A stretch of DNA of 64,000 bases from Caenorhabditis elegans. Its lineage: Eukaryota > Nematoda > Chromadorea > Rhabditida > Rhabditidae. Under the pieces are notes generated by a model. That model did no database searches. It saw only the letters and a list, made by a program, of their open reading frames with translations, and had not been told where the DNA came from. The stretch spans positions 16,245,501 through 16,309,500 of the forward strand of contig NC_003283.11 of the NCBI RefSeq assembly GCF_000002985.6. The letters run 5' to 3'. A program made the position numbers and the translations under genes. This document shows positions 1 through 12,985 of this stretch, one piece after another; positions within the stretch are counted from its first letter, which is position 1; each line of letters begins with the position of its first letter.

Positions 1-345
1 GCACCCGTAAGACGCTGAAGCTTCTAAAAACTAATGATTTGTTTGATTTCAGGGTTTTAATTATTTTTGCTCTACTCGGATCATTTGAATATGTAAAATT
101 TATTTATTTCCCTTCATTTTTTCCTTAATATATTTAATTACATTTTTCAAAAAAATTATTTGATCAATGGTTTACCTTATTTATTTGGTTCTTGACTTTT
201 AACAAGTGTGATTGATTGAATAAAACATTATTATTGGCTAAATCAATTGATAAATCAAATTCAACCAGATAATTAAATAACGCACATGTGGAGCATACAT
301 TTCAGGCAATTTACATCTCGCAAATATTTTCAATAATTAGTAGCC

Positions 346-614
346 TATTCATTGGATTTATACTCACAGGAAATGATGAACTTATCACTAATCTGTATTG
401 GATTTCACGGTATTGCTGAAAGTATTGCAATTGTAACAGTACATCATCATTACCGGAAAAGTGTGAAACGGATGTTTTTAAACAAGATTTGCACGCGTAA
501 TAAACTGCATGAACAATACCATTTGGAAATTTTATAATTATTTCAGAGCACAGAAATTCAGTTTTCTCGAACACAAACTATAGAGGTTCAAATTTGCGTC
601 GAGGTGCTATATGA
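346..614 (+). pseudogene. 3' fragment of an srh chemoreceptor
   Basis: The stretch encodes only the last membrane segment and tail of an srh-class serpentine receptor. It contains the block YSQEMMNL, HGIAESIAIV and HHHYRKSVKRMFLNK. A short intron follows (donor near 490, acceptor just before 547), then a tail ending in RRGAI and a stop at 612-614. It is closely similar to the end of the intact gene at 1379-2955, including intron position and tail. Upstream of about 346 the similarity stops and the frame hits a stop codon, so the other transmembrane segments are absent within the window. Because it lies near the left edge, a very distant upstream exon cannot be formally excluded, but no acceptor or reading frame supports one. 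It is most simply a truncated duplicate. Confidence 0.7.
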
Positions 615-1378
615 TAATTTGCCGAATTTCTAAAATATTTAATCAATTTTGTTTCAAATTTTCGTTGAGTTTTATGAGTGAATGTTTTTTTTTAATAATG
701 AAAGTATCTATTTTAACAGTTGAGACAAATTATTTTTTTCATAATGGGAATTCAAAATGTGTTTCTTCAAAAAAAAATAATTGGGCGGAATTAAAACTAT
801 TTTATTATTTTATTGATTTCTTTTCAGAGTTTTTTCTGTGAGAAATAATATTTTTTTTGTTCACTAGATTTCTCTAATTCAAAAAAATTATGGCTGTTGT
901 AAACTATAAATTTTCTTGGCTAATTGAATTTCCTAAATCAATTGAGCAATAGACCTGAAAATTGTTATACCAAAAATCAGAAAAGACCTGAAATTTTATA
1001 CTAGACCTGAAATTGTTATACCAAAAATCAGAAAACATTTATGAGTTCAGCTAATCGAAGAACCTTTATGGAATACATTTTTCAGGCGTCATGTGGCTCA
1101 TTTTTCACATTTGATAAGTTTTTAAAACCACTAAACATCATTCTAGTTAAACTTATAATAATTTTTTTTGAACAACGGTTGGAACTTAAAAGTTCCAAAC
1201 TTCTTGAGATCCTGAAAATTTTGAAAATCTATTGAGCAGTTTTATCAGTTACAGATATGCAATTTTGCTTTCAGATTCAATACGAAAATGCATACTTTGT
1301 CTCAATTTTTTAGCAACTTTCGATGCATATTATCCACCTGCTTCAAAATAAGACTCGCTGACAAGTAAAGCTCATTCG
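615..1378. other. Intergenic stretch without a supported gene
   Basis: This AT-rich stretch separates the srh fragment from the intact srh gene. It contains a short imperfect direct repeat near 955-1035 (two copies of an 'agacctgaaa...ttgttataccaaaaatcagaaaa' type unit). The small open frames have no splice structure or recognisable domain. It presumably includes the promoter of the downstream receptor. Confidence 0.6.
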
Positions 1379-2955
1379 ATGTCTTTGCGTGATTACTATG
1401 TGGCTAACTATTCAAAATGTGATGTCAAATATAATTTTCTAGCTTCATGGAAAGGTGTAGCTTATCCCAGTCATTTAATTCAAGTGATCGCATGCCCATT
1501 CCAAATTCTCACGTTTTACATTATCATTCAAAAAACTCCGAAAAATATGAAAAGTGTTGCATGGCCTTTGTTTCTGAATCATTTTCTATGTGCTATGCTC
1601 GATGTTGCGTTATGTACTCTATCTACTGCTTATATTTTTCTACCAATTTCTGGAATATTTGGAGTAGGACTGCTCAGTTGGCTGGGAGTTCCTTCTATTG
1701 TGCAATTGATTTTTGGGGTAATTATAGCCATCAGTAAGTTTGTTGTTTTTTATAAAGCAGTGGTGTTTGAAATCTAGAAATTTTTAAAGCTTCCTAAAAC
1801 AGTTTTGAAGTTTTCGAATTTGTAGAATTTCCCAAAATTTAGCAGAAATGAACAAAACTTTCCAATAGTTAAGCCTAATATTTTCAATATTTCTGAAAGC
1901 TTCCAGAACATACCAGAAATTTATTTTCTTCAAAAAATTGTTTCAAAATTTTTAAACTTAATTTCCCGCAGAAATGTTTTCTCAGAATGTTTAAGCTTCA
2001 CGCAAATATTTTTCTGATAGCATAATTGAATTTTTTACAAAAATTATTTGCGTGGGAAAATTCCAATTTCCCGCCAAAATGTTTTCTCATAGAAAACTTG
2101 AATTTCCTGGCAAACTTTTTTATAAGAAAATTTAAATTCACGGCGTTGATGTCCTCACTTACAAGTTAACGGAAAAATTAGTAATCAATTTCAGGCGCTG
2201 TTTGCTCATACGTGTATCTTTTTGAAAGTCGTAGCAGTTCTCTACTACAAAATCGATTTAGGATATCCAGAAAATCCACTAGAATTATCTACCATAGAAT
2301 TATTTTCTTTTACAATTGTGCTATTCTTCTCGTTTTCTTCAAAACTCCTTCTGACCAAGAAGCTGCCAAGTTAGAAGCTTTAACTATCTATCCATGCCCA
2401 ACAAGGGAGTTTTTCGAGTTTCCGGTTTTAATTGTGCTTTCTGATCAAAAAACGGCGCAATTCGTGACCTATATATTTATTCCTTCTATGTTTCTACAAA
2501 CTGCTTTGAATATTTTATTTCATGTGTTTTGCACGGTATACTATCTATACATAGCTCCATCAAAATCGGTATCTACGGAAACTCAGAAAAACCAAAAGTC
2601 ATTCCTAGTCGGAATTTTTTTTCAAACTTGCATCCCACTGGTCAATATAGCTGCGCCGATTGTCATTTTGTCAGTTGCTCACTCTCTGGGCTTCTACTCC
2701 CAGGAAATGATGAACTTGTCAGCTGTATTTGTTGGACTTCACGGACTTGTAGAAAGTATTGCAATTGTTACAGTACATCACCATTACCGGAAAAGTGTGA
2801 AACGGATGTTTTTAAACAAGTTTTGCAAACGTAATATTTCTGTATATGTAAAACTATTGCGAATTTTTATAATAATTTCAGAGCACAGAAGTACAGTTTT
2901 CGTAGGCACAAACGATAGAGGTTCAAATTCTCTCTGGAGTAGAGGTGCAATATGA
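1379..2955 (+). CDS. Serpentine receptor class H (srh) chemoreceptor
   Basis: A probable seven-transmembrane chemosensory receptor of the Str superfamily, Srh family. Three exons fit: 1379-1733, 2195-2830 and 2882-2955, giving about 354 residues, the normal size for the family. The N-terminus carries the srh-like YYVANYSKCDVKYNFLASW region. TM1 is followed by KTPKNMKSVAWPLFLNH, a family hallmark. Later come LFESRSSSL, DQEAAKLE, IYPCPTREFFE and the final HGLVESIA with HHHYRKSV. Intron phases are consistent (1, 1), and the donors and acceptors are canonical. Exon 2 makes up most of the receptor. The 3' end is very like the stump at 346-614, so the two are recent duplicates. Expression in sensory neurons is expected from the family, not seen here. 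Confidence 0.88.
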
Positions 2956-3082
2956 TAATTTTATGAATTTCTTAAATACAGTTAATCAATTTGTTTAAAT
3001 TTTTGTTGAAATTTATTTATGAGTAAATTTTTTAAATGTTTTTTTTTAAATACAAATTATTCACAAAAAAAGTAAAATGACA

Positions 3083-6000
3083 TCAAACAGTTTCGGAATT
3101 GTTATCACCGGCTTGGTCAACTGAGAGAGATGATGTCTCACTTCCCTCTGCATTTTTCTCCAAAATCGGAGAAATGCTTCTAATTGACTGGCGATGTTGA
3201 ATCACTTTCGGTGCAGCTTTTGATGGGGCAGTATATCCGGATTCTTCTCCAAGGAGCCAGAATGTTTCCATGACTCCTTTGCCTTTGATGATAACTTCTC
3301 CCCGAGATTCCGTTCTGAAACCACCGACCACTTGAGTCAACATTCGATTTGCTTCAGCAGTGACGTGAATTTGGCCAGCTGAAATAATATAAAGTCTCAC
3401 AATTTCATACAAATTTCTCCAATTTTGAAAATTACTTACGTTTTCCATTACTCTCCATCCGGCTAGCTGTGTTCACTGCATCTCCAAATAGACAGTATCG
3501 CGGCATTGTTAGCCCGACGACTCCAGCTACCACGGAACCTGAATTAGAAATTTCTAGTTTCTTGATTTTTATAATTGAACTGAATAGGCAGTATATGTAC
3601 ATGCAAAAGACATACATTTTCTCCAAAAACCTAGTCTGCCTGGCATTTAATCAAAAATTACCGCAATTAATTCCAATTCTAAGGTTTATGCGTTCAGCCG
3701 GCAAATGTTGCACTCGGAAAAATTCCAGACTTGACAGAAATCCAAGTGACATCCGAGCTATATGTCGGATATGATCATTTCCATTTCTATGCGGCAAACC
3801 AGAAACACAAAGATAACCATCTCCGATTGTTTCTACCTAAAACCGCAGATCAGAATGAATTTTCTAAAAGCTGCCTCACCTTATAAACATCATTCTGTTC
3901 AATTATTCCGTCGAAAATCGTATATAAATCGTTTAAAAGAGTGACCACTTGCAACGGGGTGCACTTTCCTGCAAGCGTGGTGAACTGGACAACGTCAGAG
4001 AAGAATATTGTCACCTGCTCGAAGGTTTCCGGCTCAACGGTCTGACCGAGTTTTAGCTTGTCAGCTACCATTCTGAAAGAAGTTGTGATTATTATGTTTG
4101 ATCTACAGAGTAGATCATGATTGTGGAGATTCGTTAGTGTATGATAGTTAGCTCCATAAACGGACCGTGTTTGAGGTTGATCGAACCCCTGAAGTAAATG
4201 AGCATGACCTATACCCACACAATTATGGCTCATCTTGTACTCAACTCAATTTTCGAGGTTCCTGTCTAGCCTCTAATTGTAAGCCACAAAACCTTAGTGG
4301 TCCTTTTGAAAGATCCGCAGCCGACATAAATTGAAATCTATTTGCGACAGCGTATTTTCTGTCGCAGGATACACATTACGACTACTCTACACATTGTATG
4401 GATTACTGTAAGGTTGATGTGGATATATTGCTGCATCATCTAGCCGGTGTAACTGTAGGCACCTACCCTAGGTTATAACAAAACCAGACTCACCTTGGCA
4501 ACATTCTGTATAGCAACACATCCGACTTTTTCTTCTCCTCCGTAAGCTCTTTAGTCCTATCCGAAACTTCTTCTTCGAGAGTTGATGCGTAGGTCTCAAG
4601 CATATTGAACACGTGATCCATTAAATTAGTCTTCCTCCCATCCTTCATTCCATTCAGATGACTTCGCACTTGTTCAATTGAAGGCCGCTCAGATGGTCTT
4701 TCTGTCCAGCAGTCCCGGACTAGGTGGAGCTGAAAACCACGGATGTATCACTATTTTAGTTCGGGTTCCTTACTAATGCTGGATTAATTACCACGGTTTC
4801 ACCAGTGTCCAGAGATGGTCTCGTGGGATTGTGACCGCCTTTCTTCACCTGGTAGATTATTACATCCGGCTTTTCCTTCCGATTTTCCAGATCAAAAGCC
4901 GACGATCTTGTTAAAATCTCCGCGCAAATGATACCAAAACTATAAATATCACCTTCAGGTAGCCGCTCTTGATCTTCATTTCGCAAGTATTCAGGAGAAG
5001 CCCACAATAGATCTTCCTTCTTCGGATTCTCAAAAGTTCGCACAGATTTTAATCCGAATCCAGAGATTTTGATTTGCCATCTGTCATCAATCAAGCAGCA
5101 TCGGGAAGTCAGTTGTCCATGGCATTTTAGAAAAGAGCTATGAATGAAATAGAGTCCATTTGAGATATCTCGAATCAAGGAAAACATGAAGAAGCTGTCC
5201 ATTTGCATTGAACTTTTACTGATAACATCTGATAAAGATCCTCTTGAACAAAACCGCCAAAGTGATAAAAGCTGCGGCCCATCAAGGCATAACCCGATGA
5301 ATTTGTTCAGATTATCATTGTCAAAGTTTCTCATTTGGCGAAACTCGGATTTTTGGTTTGCATCGAATAATACAAGTAGATCGTGTTTTTTGGCAGCGAC
5401 AACTTCCTGGTGGTAATGGTAAAATATAAAATTAGTGGTCTCGGTGCGACTTTCCACGGTCATTTTGGTGGAAGTTGAGGGGCCACTGGCAAATGAGTGC
5501 ATACTTGCTTCGGCTCTGGATTTTGACTGAACTTGTTGTAGCTCGACGAATGCAACTTGCCAGAGAAGATCTTGGCGCTCCATTTCTTTTCGCTTCATGC
5601 TGAAAGTTGTTGTTTGATATTAACGCGAGTTTTTGAAAAACTTTGGAAGGGCCTTTTGAAACAACGTCTGCTAGCACGAGTCGGTTATCCTGCGGTGTGA
5701 TCTCTGAGAATCGCGGGAAATTTACAATTCTACTGGCGTCTTACAGTAAATTTTGTGTGACGAATCCCGAAATTTTCGGAGATCAGAATAGCTATTTTTG
5801 TTTGGAAATTGTGTTTTCACATATTATTTCCAACTTGGATTAAACTTTTATTGGTTGTAATCTTCGATGATTACAAAGGATTAAGGTGAATCTGTCTCTC
5901 CAAGCTTGAGCAAAGTCCTCTGTAGAATAAACCTCGGGAGCAAGAACTTACAGAATGCTTTACCCAGCAACTTGCTCATTTTCAAAAGGATTGCTCATAC

Positions 6001-8287
6001 ATGAGTCCTTTTTAATAAACATTACAAGCCAAAAAAAGCTCACTGCATTGTGTACAGAAGCCCTGCACACCCAGCCAATAACGCCAAGATGACAATAAAC
6101 GCCGCAATAATTGTATAAACAAGGTATTCCTTCACAAAGTCCGCAGGACATTCTAATCCAGTGAATCCGCATTTCGGTCGAGAAAGTGGGCGAACACTCC
6201 AAAGCTCGGATTCTGATTTGTAGAACGGAGTGAAAACCTGAGAACAAACAAATGTAGGAAAGGAAAGCAAAACTGTGGGGCATACCACTTCTGAGACATT
6301 CACAAGAAGGCTTGCAGCCATATATGGAAGTAGTGAGGAGTTCATAGCGAACATGTAGACTTGTACAATCCGACTTCCTGACTCATCAAGAGTCACGGCT
6401 TCTCCGCCGACTCCTTGAAATGTCATCCCAATATTACTGAGAACAAACGACCCGTTTTTCAAATTTGAACGGGTTGGGTCTTGAGTGAGTGATTTATTCA
6501 ATGCGAAAGCATAGGCGTAGAAAGAATCAGCGAGCTGTCCGGCGTAGGTTGCTGCCTGTAAAATTTAATTTCTCGAATTTTCATACTCCTGATAATTTAT
6601 CGACAGTTCAATTTTTCTTACAGTTTCAAATCACATACATGTTTATAAGACTGATTTGAACAGTCTTGAACACAATTGAATGGCTGTTCTGCCATTCGAG
6701 AGATCACTTGACTTGTGAAGTTGGTATACTGTGTAGTGATAGTTGTGGGCTCGCCCATATTCTGGAAAATGAAGGGTAGAATTACTAAGACCGTAAAGTA
6801 ATGAGGATTGAGTGTCTGATTCTATGGTCTTTAATTACTCACATCACAAATATACAACACTTTTCCATAAGCATCTCGAATCTGCTCATTTGTAAGTCCA
6901 GTCACCAATTGTCCATCCGTATCATCCCATGAATAGTGAACTTTTCCATCCGCTTCATCAACATCTAAAATTACAAATCTATCAGTATCTACTTTTACTA
7001 TATATAGTCTCACAAAATCCTCTCGACTGTGGTTCTGCGAACACATAAAGGTACTCTTCAGTAGACATTCCAGCAAGCACCGTGGACGCAATAAACGCTT
7101 TCTTGAATCCTCTACCACTTGCAAAACATGCGATTATGACTAAAAAAATTGAACAGTTAATTTCAAAAAGTTAAATTTACTTCTTCCTCTTTTCGAAACT
7201 TCTAGCAAGGTCCGTTGGAGTGATTCCATGGTGACCGTCTGAATTTGAATCATATAGGCCATGGTCACATCTGAATTTTCGATTCCCATCTTTTCCATGT
7301 CATCTTTCATCGCAGCGCATTTCTCCTCATCTCCGTCGTTTGAATATATAAAAACAAATTCAGACCAACCATATTGGCGCAAAATTTCTCGAACTGCAAG
7401 CGAGATGCTGAAAGGTGAATTCATTAGTGCCTCCCGGCAGCTCTATAAAGAGCCTAATTGTTCTTAGATTACACATTTCAATTCGAAAAAACCAAAATTA
7501 ATTTACCTGTGAGTATCCAATGACAGTGTGACCGTTGTCTGGTATCTACTGAAATTTCCAATGTCCGCCGTAGTAGTAAGTCCCCATTGAAAAACTGGAA
7601 CATTATAAAAATCAGCAAGAGACGCAACTGCTACACCAGCTCGATTGCAAGTTGGGCCAATAATTACGTCTACATTATCATGGGTAAGAAGTTCGACTAC
7701 TTTTCCAGCAGCGAGACTTTCAGAGCATTCATCGAACTTTATTGTAAAGCTGAAACAAGTGAGGTTAGGAAATTGATTGATTTGGATGGGATCTAACACG
7801 TCCACTTTATAAAGCCGGTGAATTCGAATTTTCTCAGAAAAAAGCTTTGGTCGAAAATTCGAAATTTATCATAGTTGTTGGCGGGAACATCAAATTGTAT
7901 CATAAAATTATGCTGTCGAAAATTAAAGTTTTCTCAAAAATATTTCAGAGGGAAATTCAATCTTTCTCATAAAAATATTTACGGGAAATTTGAATTTTTT
8001 TTATACAAAATTTTGGCGGGAAATTCAATTGTTTTATAAGAAATGTTGACGGAATTAAAAATTAATGATATCTCTGAAAACAAAACCCACTTAAAATCAT
8101 ATTGATCCAACAGATGCTCCGCTCTAATCCGGTCTTTTGCAACTAAAACCGCTGCAGCAGATGTCCGATAACCAACTGATCTTATCACTGAGGCCGTGTC
8201 TTTTGAGAACATTAATCCCACTTTGATAGTTTGTAAAAATTGACAGAATACAAGAATATTCTGAAGCAGTAAAAGTAAAATCCGCAT
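3083..8287 (-). CDS. Receptor-type guanylyl cyclase (gcy family)
   Basis: A membrane receptor that makes cGMP, with the full animal rGC architecture. A hydrophobic leader starts at 8287 ([16 protein letters not shown]). An ANF-receptor-type extracellular domain follows (about 8200-6200; for example [20 protein letters not shown] and [11 protein letters not shown]). A single membrane helix lies near 6140-6060 ([17 protein letters not shown]). Next are a kinase-homology domain (about 5600-4760), a coiled dimerisation segment (about 4720-4490) and the cyclase domain (about 4075-3440). The kinase-like part has HGQL where kinases have HRD, and GFG for DFG, so it is a pseudokinase. The cyclase keeps [16 protein letters not shown] and [14 protein letters not shown], including the Glu associated with GTP use and the metal-binding Asp residues, so activity is plausible. 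The C-terminal tail ends SETV. Many short introns interrupt the gene; the one at about 4084-4490 is unusually long. Which gcy gene this is cannot be told. Confidence 0.9.
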
Positions 8288-8379
8288 TGTTGAATGAACA
8301 AAAAAAAATACAATAAAACATGCTGGAATCGTCGGGAGGCAATAAAGAAACCTTTCAATATTTTTTAATAAGCATTATG

Positions 8380-8816
8380 AGTATTTTTCGATGGGATATT
8401 TCATAGAATGTTTTCATTCTTGTTTATATAAAGATTATAACACCATTGAGCAATACAAAACACATTCATCAGACAAATATTATAAGATTAAATGTTTTAA
8501 CGATGTTAGTCATATTTATTCTAACAGCGAAATCTTGTTATGAACGCTAACAATATTGGTAAAAATTACAATTTAGCAGACCTACGTACGATACCGTACG
8601 AGTCCGGGTCATTTACTTTGACACAACTAATTGTTTTTTTATTTCAAAAAAAGCACAGTTATTAAAAAAAAATATGGCTATCATATTTCTACAGCAGTTA
8701 CTCGAAAAAAATCGGAAAAAAATTTGGCGAAAAGTTTAAATTTTTAGAGAAAAACGCCGGTAGCGTGGCCAGCGGTTGGTATTAAACTCCACATTAATTC
8801 GATATACATTTTTTAT
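8380..8816. other. Intergenic region between cyclase and glycosyltransferase genes
   Basis: AT-rich DNA upstream of the minus-strand cyclase start and downstream of the glycosyltransferase stop. It presumably holds the cyclase promoter. I see no open frame or RNA gene here. Confidence 0.5.
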
Positions 8817-10810
8817 TCAAATCATTGAAAACTCTCCACATTGACTCAATGTATGTGGGTATAAATCATCCATTTCCTTGATGTACCGATCACCAGCTCT
8901 GGAATTAGAAAAAAAAACTTTTCCCAATTTTCAGACGTTTCCGACTTACTCCTTCATTGCATACGCTTCTTGGTGGGCTATCGTAGCTTTTGAGTATATC
9001 GTATTGGTATGCTTGATGCCCCTATGAGAATCAAACACATGAGTTGGCACATGGAATGTGTACCCTGCACGACAGAGGGCATACACCTGGAAAAGGTAAA
9101 AAAATATATAAAAGGATAAAAAATTGGCTACCAAGGAGTGCATAACCTTGATCCTGGATGGGAAATAGTCAGCGTTGTAAGGGTCGTTGCGATGCAGAAT
9201 TGTTTGCACTTCCCAGAGATAGCCACTGAAATTTTTTTTAAAGAAAAAGACGAGAAAACATTTTGGCAAATTTTCAGGGTCCGACATCTGCCGGGTTTTG
9301 CGCCGTATGCATTGTTGGGGATCGGCTCAAAGTCAGGGTTGCAAAATTTCAGAATTTTTCGAACAAAAAACTAAAAAAAAACGTAACACGAACGGGTAAG
9401 CTACTTCCTTCGTGGTGACCACCCCTGAATGAATCGAAGTCCTGAACCAATCGTCAAGCCCATCAATATGATGTCCTTCTGGGAAATAGCGATGGTGAAA
9501 CTCAAAAGTTCTGAAAAGCTTAAAATTTCAGCTGGCTCAAACCCGAATTAACTTACTTGTGCAACTTTTTCGACTTTAACAATTTCAGATGATCTCTTGG
9601 AATTTCTGCAGTATCAGAAGTCTCAAACCTTCGAATGGCCAAAACTCTTTTGTTCTTCCCATCAATAACTTCATTAGCAATTCGTTTAATTTTCGTTGCA
9701 AATCCCTCACTAGGAACCATATCTCCATCCATTATGAACTGAAGATCAGTTTGGGCTCCTTTTCGAGCAATATTCCGCATTAGATTGCTGGGGTATAACT
9801 GGAAAGGGCCAACAATTGCGTTGCGGAGTTCTGTGTCTAAAAGAAAAATTTAAAAAGATAGGAAATTTCAGTGAAAAAAATTATCTTACGAGTAGCAAAG
9901 AATTCCTGGCATGATCTGTTTGACTGCGGAATTTCAATCAGGGGGCATTCGGTTTGAAATGGAGATCGGCGGAATGCAAAGTGTACATTCATCTGTAAAA
10001 ATACAGAAAACAATTTGAAGATAACTGTGACCAATCAGCGACGTTGACCACGCCCTTTGCTCAGCGAGCGCTGATTGGTAGCACAAGAAAAACGGCTCTG
10101 TTTCCTTACCTTTCTTCTGAAAGAAACGTCACATCGATGCACTTCTGCTAGGTACTCAAGAACATTATAAGAATGATAATCAACGAATATTCCAATTGAA
10201 ATCGGCCCATCCCACAGAAAAGTCATATTTTCAACAGTCTCAATCATATCTGCAGTTGCATGAGTTGCCAGAGTTACTGGTTCTAGGCCGTCTGCCTCGC
10301 GAAATCTAAAATTTTCAATAAATGCTGTGAAAATCTGATTAGTGATTAGATACTCACGATTCAGTTGCTTCTAAAAATTTGTACGCGATACAATATTGGT
10401 CAGCATGCATTTCGGTTTGAATAGAGTAACTTCGGCGTTCGCCTTCTTCGGCAGGATTTTCTATTGTGTAGTACTTATTGGGGTAACCATTTTCCAGGAG
10501 AGCATCAGATGAAGTATAGCTTTTCCTATGCTGAAAAATATTTTTTTAAGACTACTGACGGGAAACTATTTTCAGTCAGTTTTCTCAATTGCTAGGGAAA
10601 ATTTAACGAACTCTTCAATTTTTTTTAAAAATTTATTATGTTCTCCCGCATGAAACAAATCTTAATTTTTATAATTATAATTTAAAAAAAAATTTTAGAA
10701 GACACTATTCAAAATTTCCAAAAACCCGAAAATTTTACCTGTATCAAAAAAACTAAGCCAATTATCGCTGAAAGTAACAGTAATCCGATCGATTTTTGTA
10801 AAGAAACCAT
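8817..10810 (-). CDS. GT49 family glycosyltransferase (bgnt-1-like)
   Basis: A probable Golgi type II glycosyltransferase of the B3GNT1/B4GAT1 class (GT49), expanded in C. elegans as bgnt-1 genes. The start at 10810 gives a short cytoplasmic end and a signal anchor (KSIGLLLLSAIIGLVFLIQ). The luminal domain contains DMIETVENMTFLWDGPISIG, then YNVLEYLAEVHRCD and RNIARKGAQTDLQFIMDGDM. The DGD of the last is the expected metal-binding DxD. Further on are HHRYFPEGHHIDGLDDW, SGYLWEVQTILHRNDPYNA, and ALCRAGYTFHVPTHVF followed by DSHRG, matching the C-terminal GT49 region. About eight exons are needed; the last ends at 8817. A 49-bp palindromic repeat sits in one intron (10031-10079). The acceptor substrate cannot be inferred; the family makes GlcNAc or glucuronic acid linkages on glycans. 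Confidence 0.82.
10031..10079. repeat. Palindromic CCAATCAGCG element, copy 1
   Basis: Inverted termini CCAATCAGCG and CGCTGATTGG bracket about 30 bp. The element lies in an intron of the GT49 gene. A related copy in opposite orientation occurs at 62457-62500 with a matching interior (CGCCCTTTGC). This indicates a small dispersed palindromic repeat family. Confidence 0.75.
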
Positions 10811-12985
10811 CAAAAATCAGTGTTCTGTAGAAAAGTGAATACAGATTTCAAAAAAATGGCCGGTGTTTCGGCTTCACTTCTGGATTTGACAGGCAAAAGG
10901 ACATTGTCTTATCTGATTTTTTCAACACCGCTTCTTCCACTTTTCGTCGGGACATGTTGAAACTTGAGGAGAAATGTTGTAGTGAAATACAGTTCCTGCT
11001 TTGAAATATGAATTTTGAAAACGTTATCGTTACTTGGATTATTAAAAAAAAAAAGATTTTGGGAACTATTCAAATATGTATAACCCAAACATAAAACAGG
11101 CATAAAAATAGGCAGAACAGCTTTTATCGCGATAAAACATTCAAAATTTGTGATAATTTTTATTAGTTAAAACTGTTAAGAAAATTGTATAAATGTTATG
11201 AATTAGAAATAATTTTTAAAAAAAGAACTGGTTTTCTGCTCAAAACAATGCATACTTATTCAAAATTTAAAAAAAAAAGGAAAATACAATGAAGTGGGGG
11301 TTTTTAACAAAAACATTAGAAATCGTGTTTATATACCAAATATAACATAACAAAAAATTACCAAAAAAAATTATTTTCACATTTACTTATCGGTTTTTTA
11401 ATAGTTTTGCAAAAAAAATTATATAGCCAAAAGCAAAAAAATGTTGAAACTAGTTGATCCACTTGTGCGTTTTTTTGTTTCTTGCAAAATTTAAAAAAAT
11501 TCATACAAAATTTAGAAAAAGTGTGTACGTTTTATCCAGTTCCACATGATATTATTTGGTTTTCAAACAATGGAAAAATATTTTCGAAACTTATTTCCAC
11601 CCCTACAATTATTGCTTTCCCGAACTATTTCCAAAAAATGTCGCTCATGTCAGCAACAAGATTGTGTTCAAAAATCAAGTCCACGTTTTCCCGATTGCAC
11701 AGCAATCCTTCCTTATTTCTTCTCATCTCTTCCGTGGAACTTTTCGCCTTTGGTGTGTTGAAAGATTTTATCCGACCGGTGTTTATTGCAACGCAGGCAT
11801 TGTCCTGTTGAAAGGTAACATCGATAGGTTTAATCTTTCGATTCCCCTTTCTGTATAGAACTTTTCAAAAATTGTGAAATGCTCAAAGTTTTCTGAAATA
11901 AAAAATCATACGTCTACTCCCCAAAGTGCATTCAAGTACATTATATAATTCTGAGCTAAAAAAATTGATAGAAAACAAGACCACAACACCTTTTATGGTG
12001 CATCAATAGGGAATAGGGAATAAGCACTGCCTGACCCGCCTGCCACGCGGGTCTTGCGGAGCCCGTTAGTACGTCGGTACACCATAAAAGGTGTTGTCGT
12101 CAGGCAATGACCGATTTATTGAAGATAAGAACAGCTAATAAGAGCTGGTATGAATACATTTGAGAAGGGGCGGAGAAACTGTACTTAGACAGAAGAGAAT
12201 ATGACAAATGCAATATCAAAAATTGTCTGATATGAGTTATGTGGGAATGAAAAATAAAAGAAGAGATAGAAGAGTAGTTTTCGTGCATACAGTTCTCGTG
12301 CATACATTACAGTACTCCTACAACACGTGGTGTCAGGTTGTCTCATTGCGGTTTGATCTACAAATAATGCGGGAATTTTGCCCTCTGAAAAATGTGGCAT
12401 CTGCACGCTGTTAACCATGCGAAAACAGTTGATAAGTCTTCGTCTCATCTTTCGCATTTCTTGAAGGTCAAACCAAAATGAGCACTTTGACACCTCAGTA
12501 CTCCTACCATATCACAGCAGTACCCATGTACCACAGTTTCATACAGTACTACTACAGTACACTGCCCATATTTCTTTACCAACTCTCCACTAACTCCAAC
12601 CCCATTCTCAAAGCTTCAGACAGACTTTTCATATAACTACAGTACTCCTACAGTACTCCTTCACTACATTAACGGTAATCCTACAGTGCCCCTTCACTGT
12701 GCGTGCACTAATCTCAACCCACTCCAAACACTGAGGATGTATTTATAGCTTTCTTCAAAAATTACAGTAATCCTACAGTACTATGTGTTTATCCCCAGAA
12801 AAAAATCGTTAAGCCTGCCGATGTGCCTGCCCAATAGTTCAAGTGTCCAATGAAAGAATGGGGTCTCACATGGGAGATCCGCTCGACGATTACGAAAAAC
12901 GAACTCGATCTTTCTGTACTTCCAACGCGCCTATTTCCATTATTTCTCAGAATATCTTTTTCTGTTTAACTCATTGTTAGAAACT
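10811..12985. other. Long intergenic region with repeats
   Basis: No supported gene. Overlapping open frames at about 11480-11860 lack splice sites and recognisable domains. From about 12490 to 12790 there are many scattered copies of a short 'ctacagtactcc'-type motif, a simple interspersed pattern. A short inverted-repeat element occupies 11983-12097. The last part, up to 12985, presumably carries the promoter of the nuclear receptor. Confidence 0.6.
11983..12097. mobile_element. Short MITE-like inverted-repeat element
   Basis: About 115 bp bounded by perfect 18-bp inverted repeats: acaacaccttttatggtg at 11983-12000 and its reverse complement at 12080-12097. The interior is GC-richer than the flanks (for example cctgacccgcctgccacgcg). 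There is no coding capacity. It fits a non-autonomous DNA transposon or foldback element. Confidence 0.75.

Noticed and set aside
11482-11858. Three overlapping open frames in the 11.5-11.9 kb spacer
   Set aside because: No domain, no splice partners, and several frames open at once in AT-rich DNA.
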